Assembly: GCF_001571085.1 (NCBI RefSeq) | Contig: NZ_BCTC01000019.1 | Coordinates: forward strand, 1-64,000 | Reading direction: 5' to 3' | DNA from: Azohydromonas lata NBRC 102462 | GTDB taxonomy: Bacteria; Pseudomonadota; Gammaproteobacteria; Burkholderiales; Burkholderiaceae_C | Length of the DNA: 64,000 nt | Shown here: positions 1 through 8,247 of the stretch, one piece after another | How positions within the stretch are numbered: the first letter of the stretch is position 1 | Layout: each line of letters opens with the position of its first letter | Notes under the pieces: generated by a model | Database searches by the model: none | What the model saw: only the letters and a program-made list of their open reading frames with translations | Told to the model about the DNA's origin: nothing | Translations under genes and position numbers: made by a program

Positions 1-82
1 GGGCGGGCGGTTGGGCCGGCTTGTCGGTGCGGCGGCGCTCCTCCTGGTCGGAGGGCGCGGCGTTCGTTCTGGTATCGGGCAT
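1..82 (-). CDS. Possible 5' end of a gene running off the left edge
   Basis: An open frame starts with ATG at position 82 and runs leftward off the window without a stop. It encodes 27 hydrophilic, charged residues beginning MPDTRTNAAPSDQEERRRTD. The composition (Asp/Glu/Arg followed by Pro/Ala) suits the flexible N-terminus of a real cytoplasmic protein. No family can be assigned from so little sequence and no clear Shine-Dalgarno precedes the ATG. If real, it is divergent from livJ and shares the 83-469 intergenic region. Chance is a serious alternative in such GC-rich DNA. Confidence 0.3.
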   Translation of the reverse strand, partial: MPDTRTNAAPSDQEERRRTDKPAQPPA

Positions 83-469
83 GGAGGGCATCGCGGGGCG
101 GGATTATCCGCACCCACCCATCTCGGGACTTTCCCGCGCTGGGGAAGTCCCTGAATCGGAAAGTTTCGCGTCAGCCGGCGCCCTGCCCGGCCCGCCCCTT
201 GGGCCAAGGCGCAAGGCCCCTCCGTGACCTGCATCAGCCTTTGCAGGGTTGCCCTGGATGGCGCTGTCCCAAGCGCCATGCTTGGGCGGCGCATGTCCCG
301 TTTTCTTCAAGGCCGACAAGGACTTCGCGCAGCGTCAAGGGCTGAAAACCCACTGCTACATTCGTTTCGGCTGCACGCATGCGCACCCGCATGCGGCACC
401 GCGCAGCCCGCCGCGATGCACCACCGGCACGACGGCAGGCGGGACGAACGACAAGTACGGAGACAGTCG
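83..469. other. Intergenic region upstream of livJ
   Basis: This non-coding stretch should carry the livJ promoter. There is a 7-bp hairpin, CCCAAGC (268-274) pairing with GCTTGGG (280-286), without a T-run. An extended -10-like TGCTACATT lies at 354-362 but has no convincing -35. Short frames crossing the region show no protein-like composition. Nothing else is recognisable. Confidence 0.4.
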
Positions 470-1705
470 ATGAGCTTGCTGAAGACGGGCCTGAGCGCCC
501 TGGCACTGGCCGCCATGAGCACCCTGGCGATGGCGGCCGACACGATCAAGATTGGCGTTTCGGGCCCCTTCACCGGGGGCTCCTCCTCCATGGGCGTGAG
601 CATGCGCGACGGCGTGCGCCTGGCCGCCGAGGAGATCAACAAGGCCGGCGGCGTGCTGGGCCGCCAAATCCAGCTCGTGGAGCGCGACGACGAGGCCAAG
701 AACGAGCGCGGCGTGCAGATCGCGCAGGAGCTCATCAACAAGGAGCGCGTGGCCGCCGTGGTGGGCTACATCAACACCGGCGTGGCGCTGGCCTCGCAGC
801 GCTTCTTCCAGGACGCCAAGATCCCCGTGATGAACAACGTGGCCACGGGCTCCGTGATCACGCAGCAGTTCGCCGACCAGCCCGAGAACTACGTGTTCCG
901 CAACTCGGCGCACGACAGCATCCAGGCGCCGATGATCGTGGAGGAGGCCGTCGCCCGCCGCGGCTTCAAGAAGGTGGCCATCCTGGCCGACTCCACCAAC
1001 TACGGCCAGCTCGGCCGCCAGGACCTGGAAAAGGCGCTGGAGCTCAAGGGCCTCAAGCCCGTGGCGGTGGAGAAGTTCAACATCAAGGACGTGGACATGA
1101 CGGCCCAGCTGCTCAAGGCCAAGGAGGCCGGCGCCGAGGCCATCCTGACCTACGGCATCGGCCCGGAGCTGGCGCAGATCGCCAACGGCATGACCAAGCT
1201 GGGCTGGAAGGTGCCCATGATCGGGAGCTGGACGCTCTCCATGGCCAACTACATCGACAACGCCGGCCCCGGCGGCGAAGGCGCGCGCATGCCGCAGACC
1301 TTCATCCAGGAGCCCACGACCCCGAAGCGCCAGAGCTTCATCATCAACTACCTGCGCACCTTCAAGCCCAAGAACAACCGCATCGACTCGCCGGTGTCCG
1401 CGGCCCAGGGCTACGACTCCATCTACCTGCTGGCCGCGGCCATGCAGCAGGCCGGCTCCACCGAAGGGCCCAAGGTCCGCGCCGCGCTGGAAGACCTCAA
1501 GACGCCCGTGGAAGGCGTGGTGACCACCTACAGCAAGCCCTACACGGCCAAGGACCACGAGGCCATCACGGCCAACATCCCGGTGCTGGGCGAGGTCAAG
1601 GGCCAGCGCGTGGTCTACGCCTACGAGGCCGACTTCAAGAAGGCCTCCGAGGTGCGCGTCAAGGACGTCAACGCCAAGGGCGCCCTGGTCCAGACCAAGA
1701 AGTAA
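470..1705 (+). CDS. livJ: Branched-chain amino acid ABC transporter, periplasmic substrate-binding protein
   Basis: Periplasmic solute receptor (411 aa) that delivers a branched-chain amino acid, or a related amide or carboxylate ligand, to the LivHMGF importer. The start at 470 is preceded by GGAGA and gives a signal peptide of about 23 residues (Lys-containing n-region, hydrophobic core, AMA cleavage site). A longer in-frame reading back to 224 is rejected because it would bury that signal. The mature part has the Peripla_BP_6 pattern: a GPFTGGSSSMG ligand loop, then EEINKAGGVLGR. It is the first gene of the liv operon, and a GC-rich hairpin separates it from livH. The exact ligand cannot be read from sequence, since LivJ-like receptors in Comamonadaceae are highly paralogous. 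Confidence 0.93.
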   Translation: MSLLKTGLSALALAAMSTLAMAADTIKIGVSGPFTGGSSSMGVSMRDGVRLAAEEINKAGGVLGRQIQLVERDDEAKNERGVQIAQELINKERVAAVVGYINTGVALASQRFFQDAKIPVMNNVATGSVITQQFADQPENYVFRNSAHDSIQAPMIVEEAVARRGFKKVAILADSTNYGQLGRQDLEKALELKGLKPVAVEKFNIKDVDMTAQLLKAKEAGAEAILTYGIGPELAQIANGMTKLGWKVPMIGSWTLSMANYIDNAGPGGEGARMPQTFIQEPTTPKRQSFIINYLRTFKPKNNRIDSPVSAAQGYDSIYLLAAAMQQAGSTEGPKVRAALEDLKTPVEGVVTTYSKPYTAKDHEAITANIPVLGEVKGQRVVYAYEADFKKASEVRVKDVNAKGALVQTKK

Positions 1706-1741
1706 TCCGCACTTCCTCTCCACCACTCACAGCGGTCGTGA

Positions 1742-1774
1742 CGCCGCCGCGGGGCGCTCCAGCCCGCGGCGGCG
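1742..1774 (+). other. Strong intercistronic hairpin between livJ and livH
   Basis: CGCCGCCGCGGG (1742-1753) pairs perfectly with CCCGCGGCGGCG (1763-1774) across a 9-nt loop. No T-run follows, so it is more likely an mRNA-stabilising or partial attenuation structure than a full terminator. Such a hairpin would favour abundant receptor mRNA over permease mRNA, as is known for other ABC operons. Confidence 0.5.
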
Positions 1775-1808
1775 CACTTTGTTGCGGACGTCTTTCGCGG
1801 GCCTCGCC

Positions 1809-2684
1809 ATGCAGATCCTGATCCAACTCATCTACAGCGGCATCGCGCTGGGGATGATCTACGCCGTCATCGCCTTCGGCTACCAGCTCACCTTCGCCAC
1901 CTCCGACACGCTGAACTTCGGCCAGGGCGAGTCGCTCATGCTGGGCGCGCTGGTGGGCCTGTCGCTGGTCAACGCCGGCGTGAACTACTGGCTGATGATT
2001 CCCATCGTCTGCCTGTTCGGCGCGCTGCAAGGCGCCCTGGTGGAGCGCATCGGCGTGCGCCCGGCCATCAAGCTCAAGAGCGAGTTCGGCTGGATCATGA
2101 GCACCATCGCCCTGGGCATCATTTTTAAAAACGTGGCCGAGAACCTGTGGGGCCGCGATGACCTGAGGTTTCCTTCGCCCTTGCCCGAATCGCCCATGCA
2201 GCTGCTGGGCGCCAACGTGCTGCCCATGGAAGTGCTGGTGGTGGTCGGCGCCCTGGCCATGATGCTGGCCGTCGAGTTCTTCAACCGCAAGACCATCTAC
2301 GGCAAGGCGGTGGTTGCCACCTTCAACGACCGCGACGCGGCGCGGCTCATGGGCATCAACACGGGGATGGTCATCACCTTCTCCTACGCGCTGTCCTCGC
2401 TCACCGCCGCGTTCGCCGGCGTGCTGATCGCGCCGCTCACGCTCACCGGCGCCACCATGGGCGCGGTGCTGGGCCTGAAGGCGTTTGCCGTGGCCATCAT
2501 CGGCGGCCTCACCAGCGGCCTCGGCATCGTGGTGGGCGGGCTCATCCTGGGCATCGCCGAGACCACCACGGGCTTCTACCTCTCCACGGGCTACAAGGAC
2601 GTGCCCGGGCTGGTGCTGCTGCTCATCGTCCTGGCCGTCAAGCCGCAGGGCCTGTTCGGCAAGACCGCGATCAAGAAGGTGTGA
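1809..2684 (+). CDS. livH: Branched-chain amino acid ABC transporter permease LivH
   Basis: Inner-membrane permease (291 aa) of the LivH family. The ATG at 1809 gives MQILIQLIYSGIALGM, the usual LivH start, and an upstream in-frame start at 1779 adds nothing typical. The protein is hydrophobic along most of its length with about eight membrane segments. Family hallmarks are the SDTLNFGQGESLMLGAL segment near residues 32-50 and the C-terminal VKPQGLFG. It forms a heterodimeric channel with the LivM part of the next gene. Its stop lies 8 bases before the ATG used for livMG, or overlaps a possible GTG at 2681, so the two are translationally coupled. Confidence 0.93.
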   Translation: MQILIQLIYSGIALGMIYAVIAFGYQLTFATSDTLNFGQGESLMLGALVGLSLVNAGVNYWLMIPIVCLFGALQGALVERIGVRPAIKLKSEFGWIMSTIALGIIFKNVAENLWGRDDLRFPSPLPESPMQLLGANVLPMEVLVVVGALAMMLAVEFFNRKTIYGKAVVATFNDRDAARLMGINTGMVITFSYALSSLTAAFAGVLIAPLTLTGATMGAVLGLKAFAVAIIGGLTSGLGIVVGGLILGIAETTTGFYLSTGYKDVPGLVLLLIVLAVKPQGLFGKTAIKKV

Positions 2685-2692
2685 GGCCCGCC

Positions 2693-4636
2693 ATGGCAGT
2701 CAATCGTTCCCAGGCCCTGCTGGCCGTGGCCGGCGTGGCGGCCGCGGCGCTGTTCCCGCTGGTGCTGCACAACCCGTACTACATCCACCTGGTCGAGACC
2801 ATCATGATCTACGCGATCGTGCTGTTCGGCCTGGACATCGTGGTGGGCTACACCGGGCTGGTGTCGCTGGGCCACGCCGGACTCTTCGGCATAGGCGCCT
2901 ACACCGCGGGCGTGCTGGTGTTCAAGCTGGCCGCGCCGCTGTGGCTCACGCTGCCCGCGGCCATCGCCGTGACGGCCGCCTTCGGCGCGCTGCTGGCGCT
3001 GCCGGCGCTGCGGGTGACGGGGCCCTACCTGGCGATGGTCACCCTGGCCTTCGGCACCATCATCCAGATCCTCATCAACGAGATGAGCTTCCTGACCGAA
3101 GGCCCCATGGGCATCAAGCTGGACAAGCCGGCGCTCTTCGGTACCAAGCTGGGCGAGGTGGGCTACTACTGGGTGGTGCTGGCGCTGCTGGTGGCCTCGC
3201 TGGTGTTCGTCCACCGCGTGTTGCGCTCGCACCTTGGGCGCGCCTTCGAGGCGCTGCGCGGCTCGCCCGTGGCCTCGGACTGCATGGGCGTGTCGGTGTA
3301 CCGCTACAAGGTGCACGCCTTCGTCATCAGCGCGGGCCTGGCGGGCTTGGCCGGCGCGCTCTACGCCTACTCCGAGCAGTACATCAGCCCGAACACCTAC
3401 AACTTCGAGCAGACGGTGCTGTTCCTGCTGGCCATCATCATGGGCGGCCGCAAGACGCGCACCGGCGCGCTGCTGGGGGCGGCCATCATCGTGATGCTGC
3501 CCAAGCTGCTGGACGACATCGACGCCTTCCGCATGGTGTCCGTCGCCATGGCCGTGATCGTCACCGCGGGCGCGGTGGTGGCGCTGCAGCGCGGCAAGGC
3601 CACCGCCGTGCAGGCCGCCATTCCGGTGGCGGGCAGCCTGGCGCTGGCGGCCCTCTCCTTCGTGCTGACCACCATGACGGACTGGCGACTGTCCATCTTC
3701 GGCCTGATCACGCTCTTCGTCGTCTACTACCTGCAGGACGGCATCGTCGGCTTCATTCGCAGCGCCCTCAACCGCCAGCGCAGCGTGGCCGACGACGCGG
3801 AGGACACGCAGGCCCTGGGCCCGGCCGGCGCCGACGCGGTGTCGCAGGCCGCGGCCGGCGGCGCGCGCGGCGAGCCGCTGCTGCAGGCGCAAGGCGTGCT
3901 CATGCGCTTTGGCGGCCTCAAGGCGCTCAACGAGGTGGACCTCAGCATCGCCCGCGGCAGCATCCACGGCCTCATTGGTCCCAACGGGTCGGGCAAGAGC
4001 ACCATGATGAACGTGCTCACCGGCATCTACGTGCCCACGGCCGGCGCCATCACCTTCGACGGGCGCTCGGTGGTTGGACGCACCTCGTCCGACATCGCCC
4101 TGTCCGGCATCGCGCGCACCTTCCAGAACGTGCAGCTCTTCGGCGAGATGACGGCGCTGCAGAACGTGCTGGTGGGCCTGCACCACAGCTTCAAGTCGGG
4201 GCTGCTGGACGTGTCGCTGCACACGCCGCGCTACGCCCGCGAGAACCTGCGCGGCACGGCGCGCGCGCTGGGGCTGCTGCGCTTCGTGGGCCTGGGCGAG
4301 CTGGCGCACGAGCAGGCGCGCAACCTTCCCTACGGCAAGCAGCGGCTGCTGGAGATCGCCCGCGCGCTGGCGCTGGAGCCGCGGCTGCTGCTGCTGGACG
4401 AGCCCGCGGCGGGCCTGACCGCGCCGGACATCAAGGAGCTCATCGCCATCATCCGCAAGGTGCGCGACCACGGCATCACGGTGATCCTCATCGAGCACCA
4501 CATGGACGTCGTCATGGGCCTGTGCGACACGGTCTCGGTGCTGGACTTCGGCCAGAAGATCGCCGAAGGCGCCCCTGCCGCCGTGCAGTCCGACGCCAAG
4601 GTCATCGAGGCCTACCTCGGCGGCCAGGCCGCCTGA
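2693..4636 (+). CDS. Fused LivM permease and LivG ATPase
   Basis: A single 647-aa chain joins two usually separate liv subunits. Residues 1 to about 355 are LivM-type permease, with the diagnostic GYTGLVSLGHAGLFGIGAY and many membrane spans. After a linker rich in Ala/Asp/Gly (about 360-395) comes a LivG-type ATPase with Walker A GPNGSGKST (about 429-437), the signature-like LPYGKQRLLEIARAL, and Walker B LLLLDEPAAGL. Between the usual end motif LPKLLDD and the last LivM segment DWRLSIFGL there is an insert of roughly 50 residues, apparently with extra hydrophobic segments. The start is ATG 2693; GTG 2681 (four codons longer) overlaps the livH stop and is the alternative. The fusion fixes permease:ATPase stoichiometry, while LivF remains separate. 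Confidence 0.93.
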   Translation: MAVNRSQALLAVAGVAAAALFPLVLHNPYYIHLVETIMIYAIVLFGLDIVVGYTGLVSLGHAGLFGIGAYTAGVLVFKLAAPLWLTLPAAIAVTAAFGALLALPALRVTGPYLAMVTLAFGTIIQILINEMSFLTEGPMGIKLDKPALFGTKLGEVGYYWVVLALLVASLVFVHRVLRSHLGRAFEALRGSPVASDCMGVSVYRYKVHAFVISAGLAGLAGALYAYSEQYISPNTYNFEQTVLFLLAIIMGGRKTRTGALLGAAIIVMLPKLLDDIDAFRMVSVAMAVIVTAGAVVALQRGKATAVQAAIPVAGSLALAALSFVLTTMTDWRLSIFGLITLFVVYYLQDGIVGFIRSALNRQRSVADDAEDTQALGPAGADAVSQAAAGGARGEPLLQAQGVLMRFGGLKALNEVDLSIARGSIHGLIGPNGSGKSTMMNVLTGIYVPTAGAITFDGRSVVGRTSSDIALSGIARTFQNVQLFGEMTALQNVLVGLHHSFKSGLLDVSLHTPRYARENLRGTARALGLLRFVGLGELAHEQARNLPYGKQRLLEIARALALEPRLLLLDEPAAGLTAPDIKELIAIIRKVRDHGITVILIEHHMDVVMGLCDTVSVLDFGQKIAEGAPAAVQSDAKVIEAYLGGQAA

Positions 4637-4661
4637 CCCGCTTCAACCGCAAACCCCACAC

Positions 4662-5384
4662 ATGCTCAACATCCACAAGCTGTGCGCCGGCTACGGCAAG
4701 GTGCAGGTGCTGCACGAGGTGTCCATGGACGTGGCCAAGGGCCAGGTAGTCACGCTCATTGGCTCCAACGGCGCGGGCAAGACCACCACCATGCGCGCCG
4801 TCTCCGGAATGATCCGGCCCAGCGCCGGCCAGATCAGCCTCAACGGGCGGCGCATCGACGCGCTGGAGTCGCACCACATCGCCCGCCTGGGCCTGGCGCA
4901 CTCGCCGGAGGGCCGGCGCGTGTTCGCCACCATGAGCGTGGCCGACAACCTCGTGCTGGGCGCCTTCCCGCGCCTGACGGGCAGCCGGCCCAAGGGCGAC
5001 GTCAAGGCCGACCTGGAGCGGGCCATGGAGCTGTTTCCGCGCCTGAAGGAGCGGCGCAACCAGCTCGCCGGCACGCTCTCCGGCGGCGAGCAGCAGATGC
5101 TGGCCATGGCGCGCGCCGTCATGCTCAACCCCGAGGTGGTGCTGCTGGACGAGCCCTCCATGGGCCTGGCGCCCATCCTGGTTGAGGAGGTGTTCCGCAT
5201 CATCGAGCGGCTCAAGGCCCAGGGCGTGACCATGCTGCTGGTCGAGCAGTTCGCCGCCGCGGCGCTGGCCGTGGCCGATTACGGCTACGTGCTGGAAAAC
5301 GGCCGCATCGCCGTGCACGGCCCGGCCCACAAGCTGCGCGACGACCCGGCGGTGAAGGCGGCCTACTTGGGCGGCGCGCACTGA
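4662..5384 (+). CDS. livF: Branched-chain amino acid ABC transporter ATPase LivF
   Basis: Cytoplasmic ATPase (240 aa, normal LivF length), the second nucleotide-binding subunit of the liv importer. Walker A GSNGAGKTT is at residues 34-42, the signature LSGGEQQMLAMARA at about 138-151, and Walker B VVLLDEPSMGLAP follows at about 160. The LivF-specific EGRRVFATMSVADNL segment is present. The gene lies 25 bases after livMG and closes the operon. No T-rich terminator is visible before argA. Confidence 0.95.
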   Translation: MLNIHKLCAGYGKVQVLHEVSMDVAKGQVVTLIGSNGAGKTTTMRAVSGMIRPSAGQISLNGRRIDALESHHIARLGLAHSPEGRRVFATMSVADNLVLGAFPRLTGSRPKGDVKADLERAMELFPRLKERRNQLAGTLSGGEQQMLAMARAVMLNPEVVLLDEPSMGLAPILVEEVFRIIERLKAQGVTMLLVEQFAAAALAVADYGYVLENGRIAVHGPAHKLRDDPAVKAAYLGGAH

Positions 5385-5598
5385 GCGCCACGGGCATAGG
5401 CGCGGGCGCGGGCCAAGGCGGCCGCGCAGACGGGGCAGCGCCAGCCGCGCAGGCCCGGCGAATACCCCCAGCAAAGCCGGCCTTGGGCGGCGTCAGCAGC
5501 CCGGCGGCGGCCCCTGCTTTCAGGGGCATGCAAGAATTCCGGATTGACCGGCCTTGACCGCCGCCCCCCGCCCGCCTTTGCCTATTGCCGCCGCTGCC

Positions 5599-6939
5599 GT
5601 GAGCCTCGTCTTTCCGCACACCTTCGTTCCCTGGTTCCGGGCGGTCGCGCCCTACATCCACGCCTACCACGGCAAGACCTTCGTCATCGGCCTGGCCGGC
5701 GAGGCCATTGCCGCGGGCAAGCTCAACCAGTTCGCACAGGACCTCTCCATCCTGCAGGCCATGGGCATCAAGCTGGTGCTGGTGCACGGCTTCCGGCCGC
5801 AGGTCAACGAGCAGCTTGCCGCCAAGGGCCACGCCTCGCGCTACAGCCACGGGCTGCGCATCACCGACGAGGTGGCGCTGGACTGCGCGCAGGAGGCCGC
5901 GGGGCAGTTGCGCTTCGAGATCGAAGCCGCTTTCTCCCAGGGCCTGCCCAACACGCCCATGGCCAACGCCACGGTGCGCGTGGTGTCGGGCAACTTCCTC
6001 ACCGCGCGCCCGGTGGGCATCGTGGACGGCGTGGACTTCATGCACAGCGGCGTCGTCCGCAAGGTGGACGCGGCGGCGATCCGCCGCGCCATCGAGTCCG
6101 AAACGCTGGTGCTGCTCTCGCCCTTCGGCTTCTCGCCCACGGGCGAGGCCTTCAACCTCGCCATGGAAGAAGTGGCCACCGCCACCGCCGTGGCGCTGCA
6201 GGCCGACAAGCTGCTGTTCCTCACCGAGATGCCCGGCATCCGCGAGGACCTGAACGACCCGGAAAGCGCCATAGACACCGAGCTGTCCGTGGCCGAGGCC
6301 GAGCGGCTGCTGGCCTCGCTGCCGCGGCCCACGCTGCCCACGGACACCGCCTTCTACCTGCAGCACTGCGTGCGCGCCTGCCGCGGCGGCGTGGAGCGCT
6401 CACACATCCTCCCGTACTCCGTGGACGGCGCGCTGCTCATGGAGGTCTTCACCCACGACGGCATCGGCACCATGGTGGTGGACGAGAAGCTGGAGAGCCT
6501 GCGCGAGGCCACCAGCGACGACGTGGGCGGCATCCTGCAGCTCATCGAGCCCTTCGAGCGCGACGGCACCTTGGTGCGGCGCGAGCGCACGGAGATCGAG
6601 CGCGACATCGCCAACTACACCGTCATCGAGCACGACGGCGTGATCTTCGGCTGCGCGGCGCTGTACCCCTACCCCGAGGCGCACACGGGCGAAATGGCGG
6701 CGCTGACCATCTCGCCGCAGGTGCAGAGCCAGGGCGACGGCGAACGCATCCTCAAGCGCGTGGAGCAGCGCGCCAAGGCGCTTGGGCTGGCGAGCATCTT
6801 CGTGCTCACCACGCGCACCAAGCACTGGTTCGTCAAGCGCGGGTTCTCGCAGGTGGACCCCGATTGGCTGCCCGAGGCCAGAAAGCGCAAGTACAACTGG
6901 GACCGGCGCTCGCTGGTGCTGGTCAAGAAACTCACCTGA
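5599..6939 (+). CDS. argA: N-acetylglutamate synthase (amino-acid N-acetyltransferase)
   Basis: Catalyses acetyl-CoA + glutamate to N-acetylglutamate, the first step of arginine synthesis, in the cytoplasm. The N-terminal half is an amino-acid-kinase fold ([19 protein letters not shown], then [11 protein letters not shown]), usually the arginine-sensing part. The C-terminal part, from about residue 300, is a GNAT acetyltransferase ([19 protein letters not shown], then a C-terminal [10 protein letters not shown]). The length of 446 aa with GTG 5599 matches E. coli ArgA (443). TTG 5554 would add 15 residues of low-complexity Pro/Ala, and neither start has a good ribosome binding site, so the start is uncertain. 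A short hairpin CCCCTG/CAGGGG lies upstream at 5511-5526. Confidence 0.93.
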   Translation: MSLVFPHTFVPWFRAVAPYIHAYHGKTFVIGLAGEAIAAGKLNQFAQDLSILQAMGIKLVLVHGFRPQVNEQLAAKGHASRYSHGLRITDEVALDCAQEAAGQLRFEIEAAFSQGLPNTPMANATVRVVSGNFLTARPVGIVDGVDFMHSGVVRKVDAAAIRRAIESETLVLLSPFGFSPTGEAFNLAMEEVATATAVALQADKLLFLTEMPGIREDLNDPESAIDTELSVAEAERLLASLPRPTLPTDTAFYLQHCVRACRGGVERSHILPYSVDGALLMEVFTHDGIGTMVVDEKLESLREATSDDVGGILQLIEPFERDGTLVRRERTEIERDIANYTVIEHDGVIFGCAALYPYPEAHTGEMAALTISPQVQSQGDGERILKRVEQRAKALGLASIFVLTTRTKHWFVKRGFSQVDPDWLPEARKRKYNWDRRSLVLVKKLT

Positions 6940-6977
6940 CAACCCCCGACAACCTCATTACACGAAGGAGAACCGAC

Positions 6978-7250
6978 ATGGCACGAGTGGTTCAGTGCGT
7001 TTATCTGAAGAAGGAAGCCGAGGGACTGGACTTTGCGCCCTACCCGGGCGAGCTGGGCAAGCGCATCTACGACAACGTCAGCAAGGAAGCCTTCGAGCAG
7101 TGGAAGCGCCACCAGACCATGCTGGTCAATGAAAACCGCCTCAACCTGGCCGACGCGCGCGCCCGCCAATACCTGGCGCGGCAGATGGAGCGTTTCTTCT
7201 TCGGCGAAGGCGCCGACCAGCCCACCGGTTTCGTTCCGCCCTCGGCCTGA
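6978..7250 (+). CDS. yggX: Probable Fe(2+)-trafficking / oxidative damage protection protein YggX
   Basis: Small acidic cytoplasmic protein (90 aa) of the YggX family. Members help supply iron to Fe-S cluster enzymes and protect them from oxidants; in E. coli the gene belongs to the SoxRS response. The family start [20 protein letters not shown] is intact, including the conserved Cys at residue 7, as is the [20 protein letters not shown] block. GAAGGAG about 8 bases before ATG 6978 makes the start secure. It sits 38 bases after argA in the same direction and may be co-transcribed. No SoxS or Fur site could be recognised. Confidence 0.95.
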   Translation: MARVVQCVYLKKEAEGLDFAPYPGELGKRIYDNVSKEAFEQWKRHQTMLVNENRLNLADARARQYLARQMERFFFGEGADQPTGFVPPSA

Positions 7251-7526
7251 TTTTTTCGATCCGCCGCCGGGCCTGCGCCCGGCGGGCCGCGCCAATATGG
7301 TGGCGGCCCAACACATTCCCTGCCGGGAAACGTTTCGGCGAATCGACCCGTGAATACTCCCCCACGGGCCCAGGCACAGCAAGGCAATTGACAGCTTGTC
7401 GTTCACAGTGAAACAGTGCGGCAACGTTTGAATATCGGCACATATCTCCTCCAACCCTGGCGCGGAACGGTATGTGGGCAAAAGCGGTGATATATTTCGC
7501 CCTGCCCACATAACGAGGAGATGAGA

Positions 7527-7859
7527 ATGACCTCCCTGCAAGAACTCCTGAACCAGCGTGCCGAGCTGGAGCGCCAAATTGCCGAAACCCAGCGTCAAGA
7601 GCGTGCCGAAGCCATTGCCACCATTCGCCAGCTGATGGCCGACCATGATTTGTCCATCGAGGACGTCACGGCCACGCGGGGTGCTTCGCGCTCGGCCGCT
7701 TCGGCCACCGATGGCCGCCGCGCCAAAGTGGCCGCCAAATACCGCAATCCCGCCACCGGCGAAAGCTGGACCGGCCGTGGCCTGCAGCCCAAGTGGCTCA
7801 AGGCGGCTTTGGCCGAAGGCAAGCAACTGGCCGACTTTTTGATTCCCGACGCGGCCTGA
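7527..7859 (+). CDS. H-NS family histone-like protein
   Basis: Nucleoid-associated DNA-binding protein (110 aa), shorter than enterobacterial H-NS (137 aa) and typical of the many small H-NS paralogues in Burkholderiales. Residues 1-45 form a coiled-coil oligomerisation part (LQELLNQRAELERQIAETQ). The C-terminal part has the DNA-binding core KYRNPATGESWTGRGLQPKW. Family members silence AT-rich, often acquired, genes. AGGAG at 7516-7520 sits 6 bases before ATG 7527; the ATG at 7521 abuts it directly, so 7527 is preferred. The upstream 270 bases are noticeably AT-rich, consistent with autoregulation by this class of protein. Confidence 0.92.
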   Translation: MTSLQELLNQRAELERQIAETQRQERAEAIATIRQLMADHDLSIEDVTATRGASRSAASATDGRRAKVAAKYRNPATGESWTGRGLQPKWLKAALAEGKQLADFLIPDAA

Positions 7860-7965
7860 TCCGCGTTTGAAGCTTTCTCCCGGCTTTCCCGAACTTTTGC
7901 CTGGACGTTTGCCTGCACTTTCGCCCAAGCTTTTGCCGGAGCCTTTCTCCCGTTTTTTGCCGGCG

Positions 7966-8100
7966 TGGCGACGGGATTGAACCGGAGAGCTTCACTGCCT
8001 GAGCTGATTCAAATCAGGCTTTGTACCGTGCTTGATGCACGATGTTTTGCCGATTCGACGAGTCGCCATGAAAAAGCCGCCTTTTATGGGCGGCTTTTTT
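7966..8100 (+). ncRNA. Candidate structured RNA ending in an intrinsic terminator
   Basis: TGGCGAC (7966-7972) pairs perfectly with GTCGCCA (8062-8068), closing a region of about 103 nt. Inside are hairpins GCCTGA (7997-8002)/TCAGGC (8014-8019) and CGTGC (8027-8031)/GCACG (8037-8041, TTGAT loop). The intrinsic terminator starts five bases after the closing stem. It could be an independent small RNA or the structured 3' UTR of the H-NS mRNA. It is not a recognisable tRNA, 6S, SRP RNA or tmRNA. The call rests on base pairing alone. Confidence 0.3.
8073..8100 (+). terminator. Intrinsic terminator, likely bidirectional
   Basis: AAAGCCGCC (8073-8081) pairs with GGCGGCTTT (8089-8097) over a 7-nt loop and is followed by T8098-T8100. 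The A-run on the left makes it functional on the minus strand too. It ends transcripts coming from the H-NS gene or the structured RNA candidate. Confidence 0.8.
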
Positions 8101-8247
8101 CTTGCTGCGTGGATTCAAAAAATATTTTCAGTCACCGCCTCAATTTTCAAGGTCCGGGCGTGCACAAGTGCGCGGGGTGCGGGCGACCGTTGGGCGCACG
8201 AAGCCGCCACGGGGCGCCGGGGCGTGGCGCTTGGCTAGACTCCCCGG

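Larger units (their letters stand above)
7860..8247. other. Intergenic region between the H-NS gene and dnaG
   Basis: The first 100 bases after the H-NS stop are pyrimidine-rich with repeated CTTTTGCC/TTTCTCC runs. From 7966 the sequence folds into an apparent multi-arm RNA ending in a strong terminator at 8073-8100 (both listed separately). The remaining 147 bases before dnaG hold no clear promoter or reading frame. Confidence 0.5.

Noticed and set aside
5392-5540. Short minus-strand frame with a Cys-Pro-Val-Cys pair between livF and argA
   Set aside because: Only one Cys pair, no start with a ribosome binding site, and no family recognised; probably chance.
7966-8068. Possible tRNA or tmRNA end (T-loop-like GGTTCAATCC on the minus strand)
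   Set aside because: The T-stem does not pair and no anticodon or acceptor arms of tRNA geometry fit on either strand.
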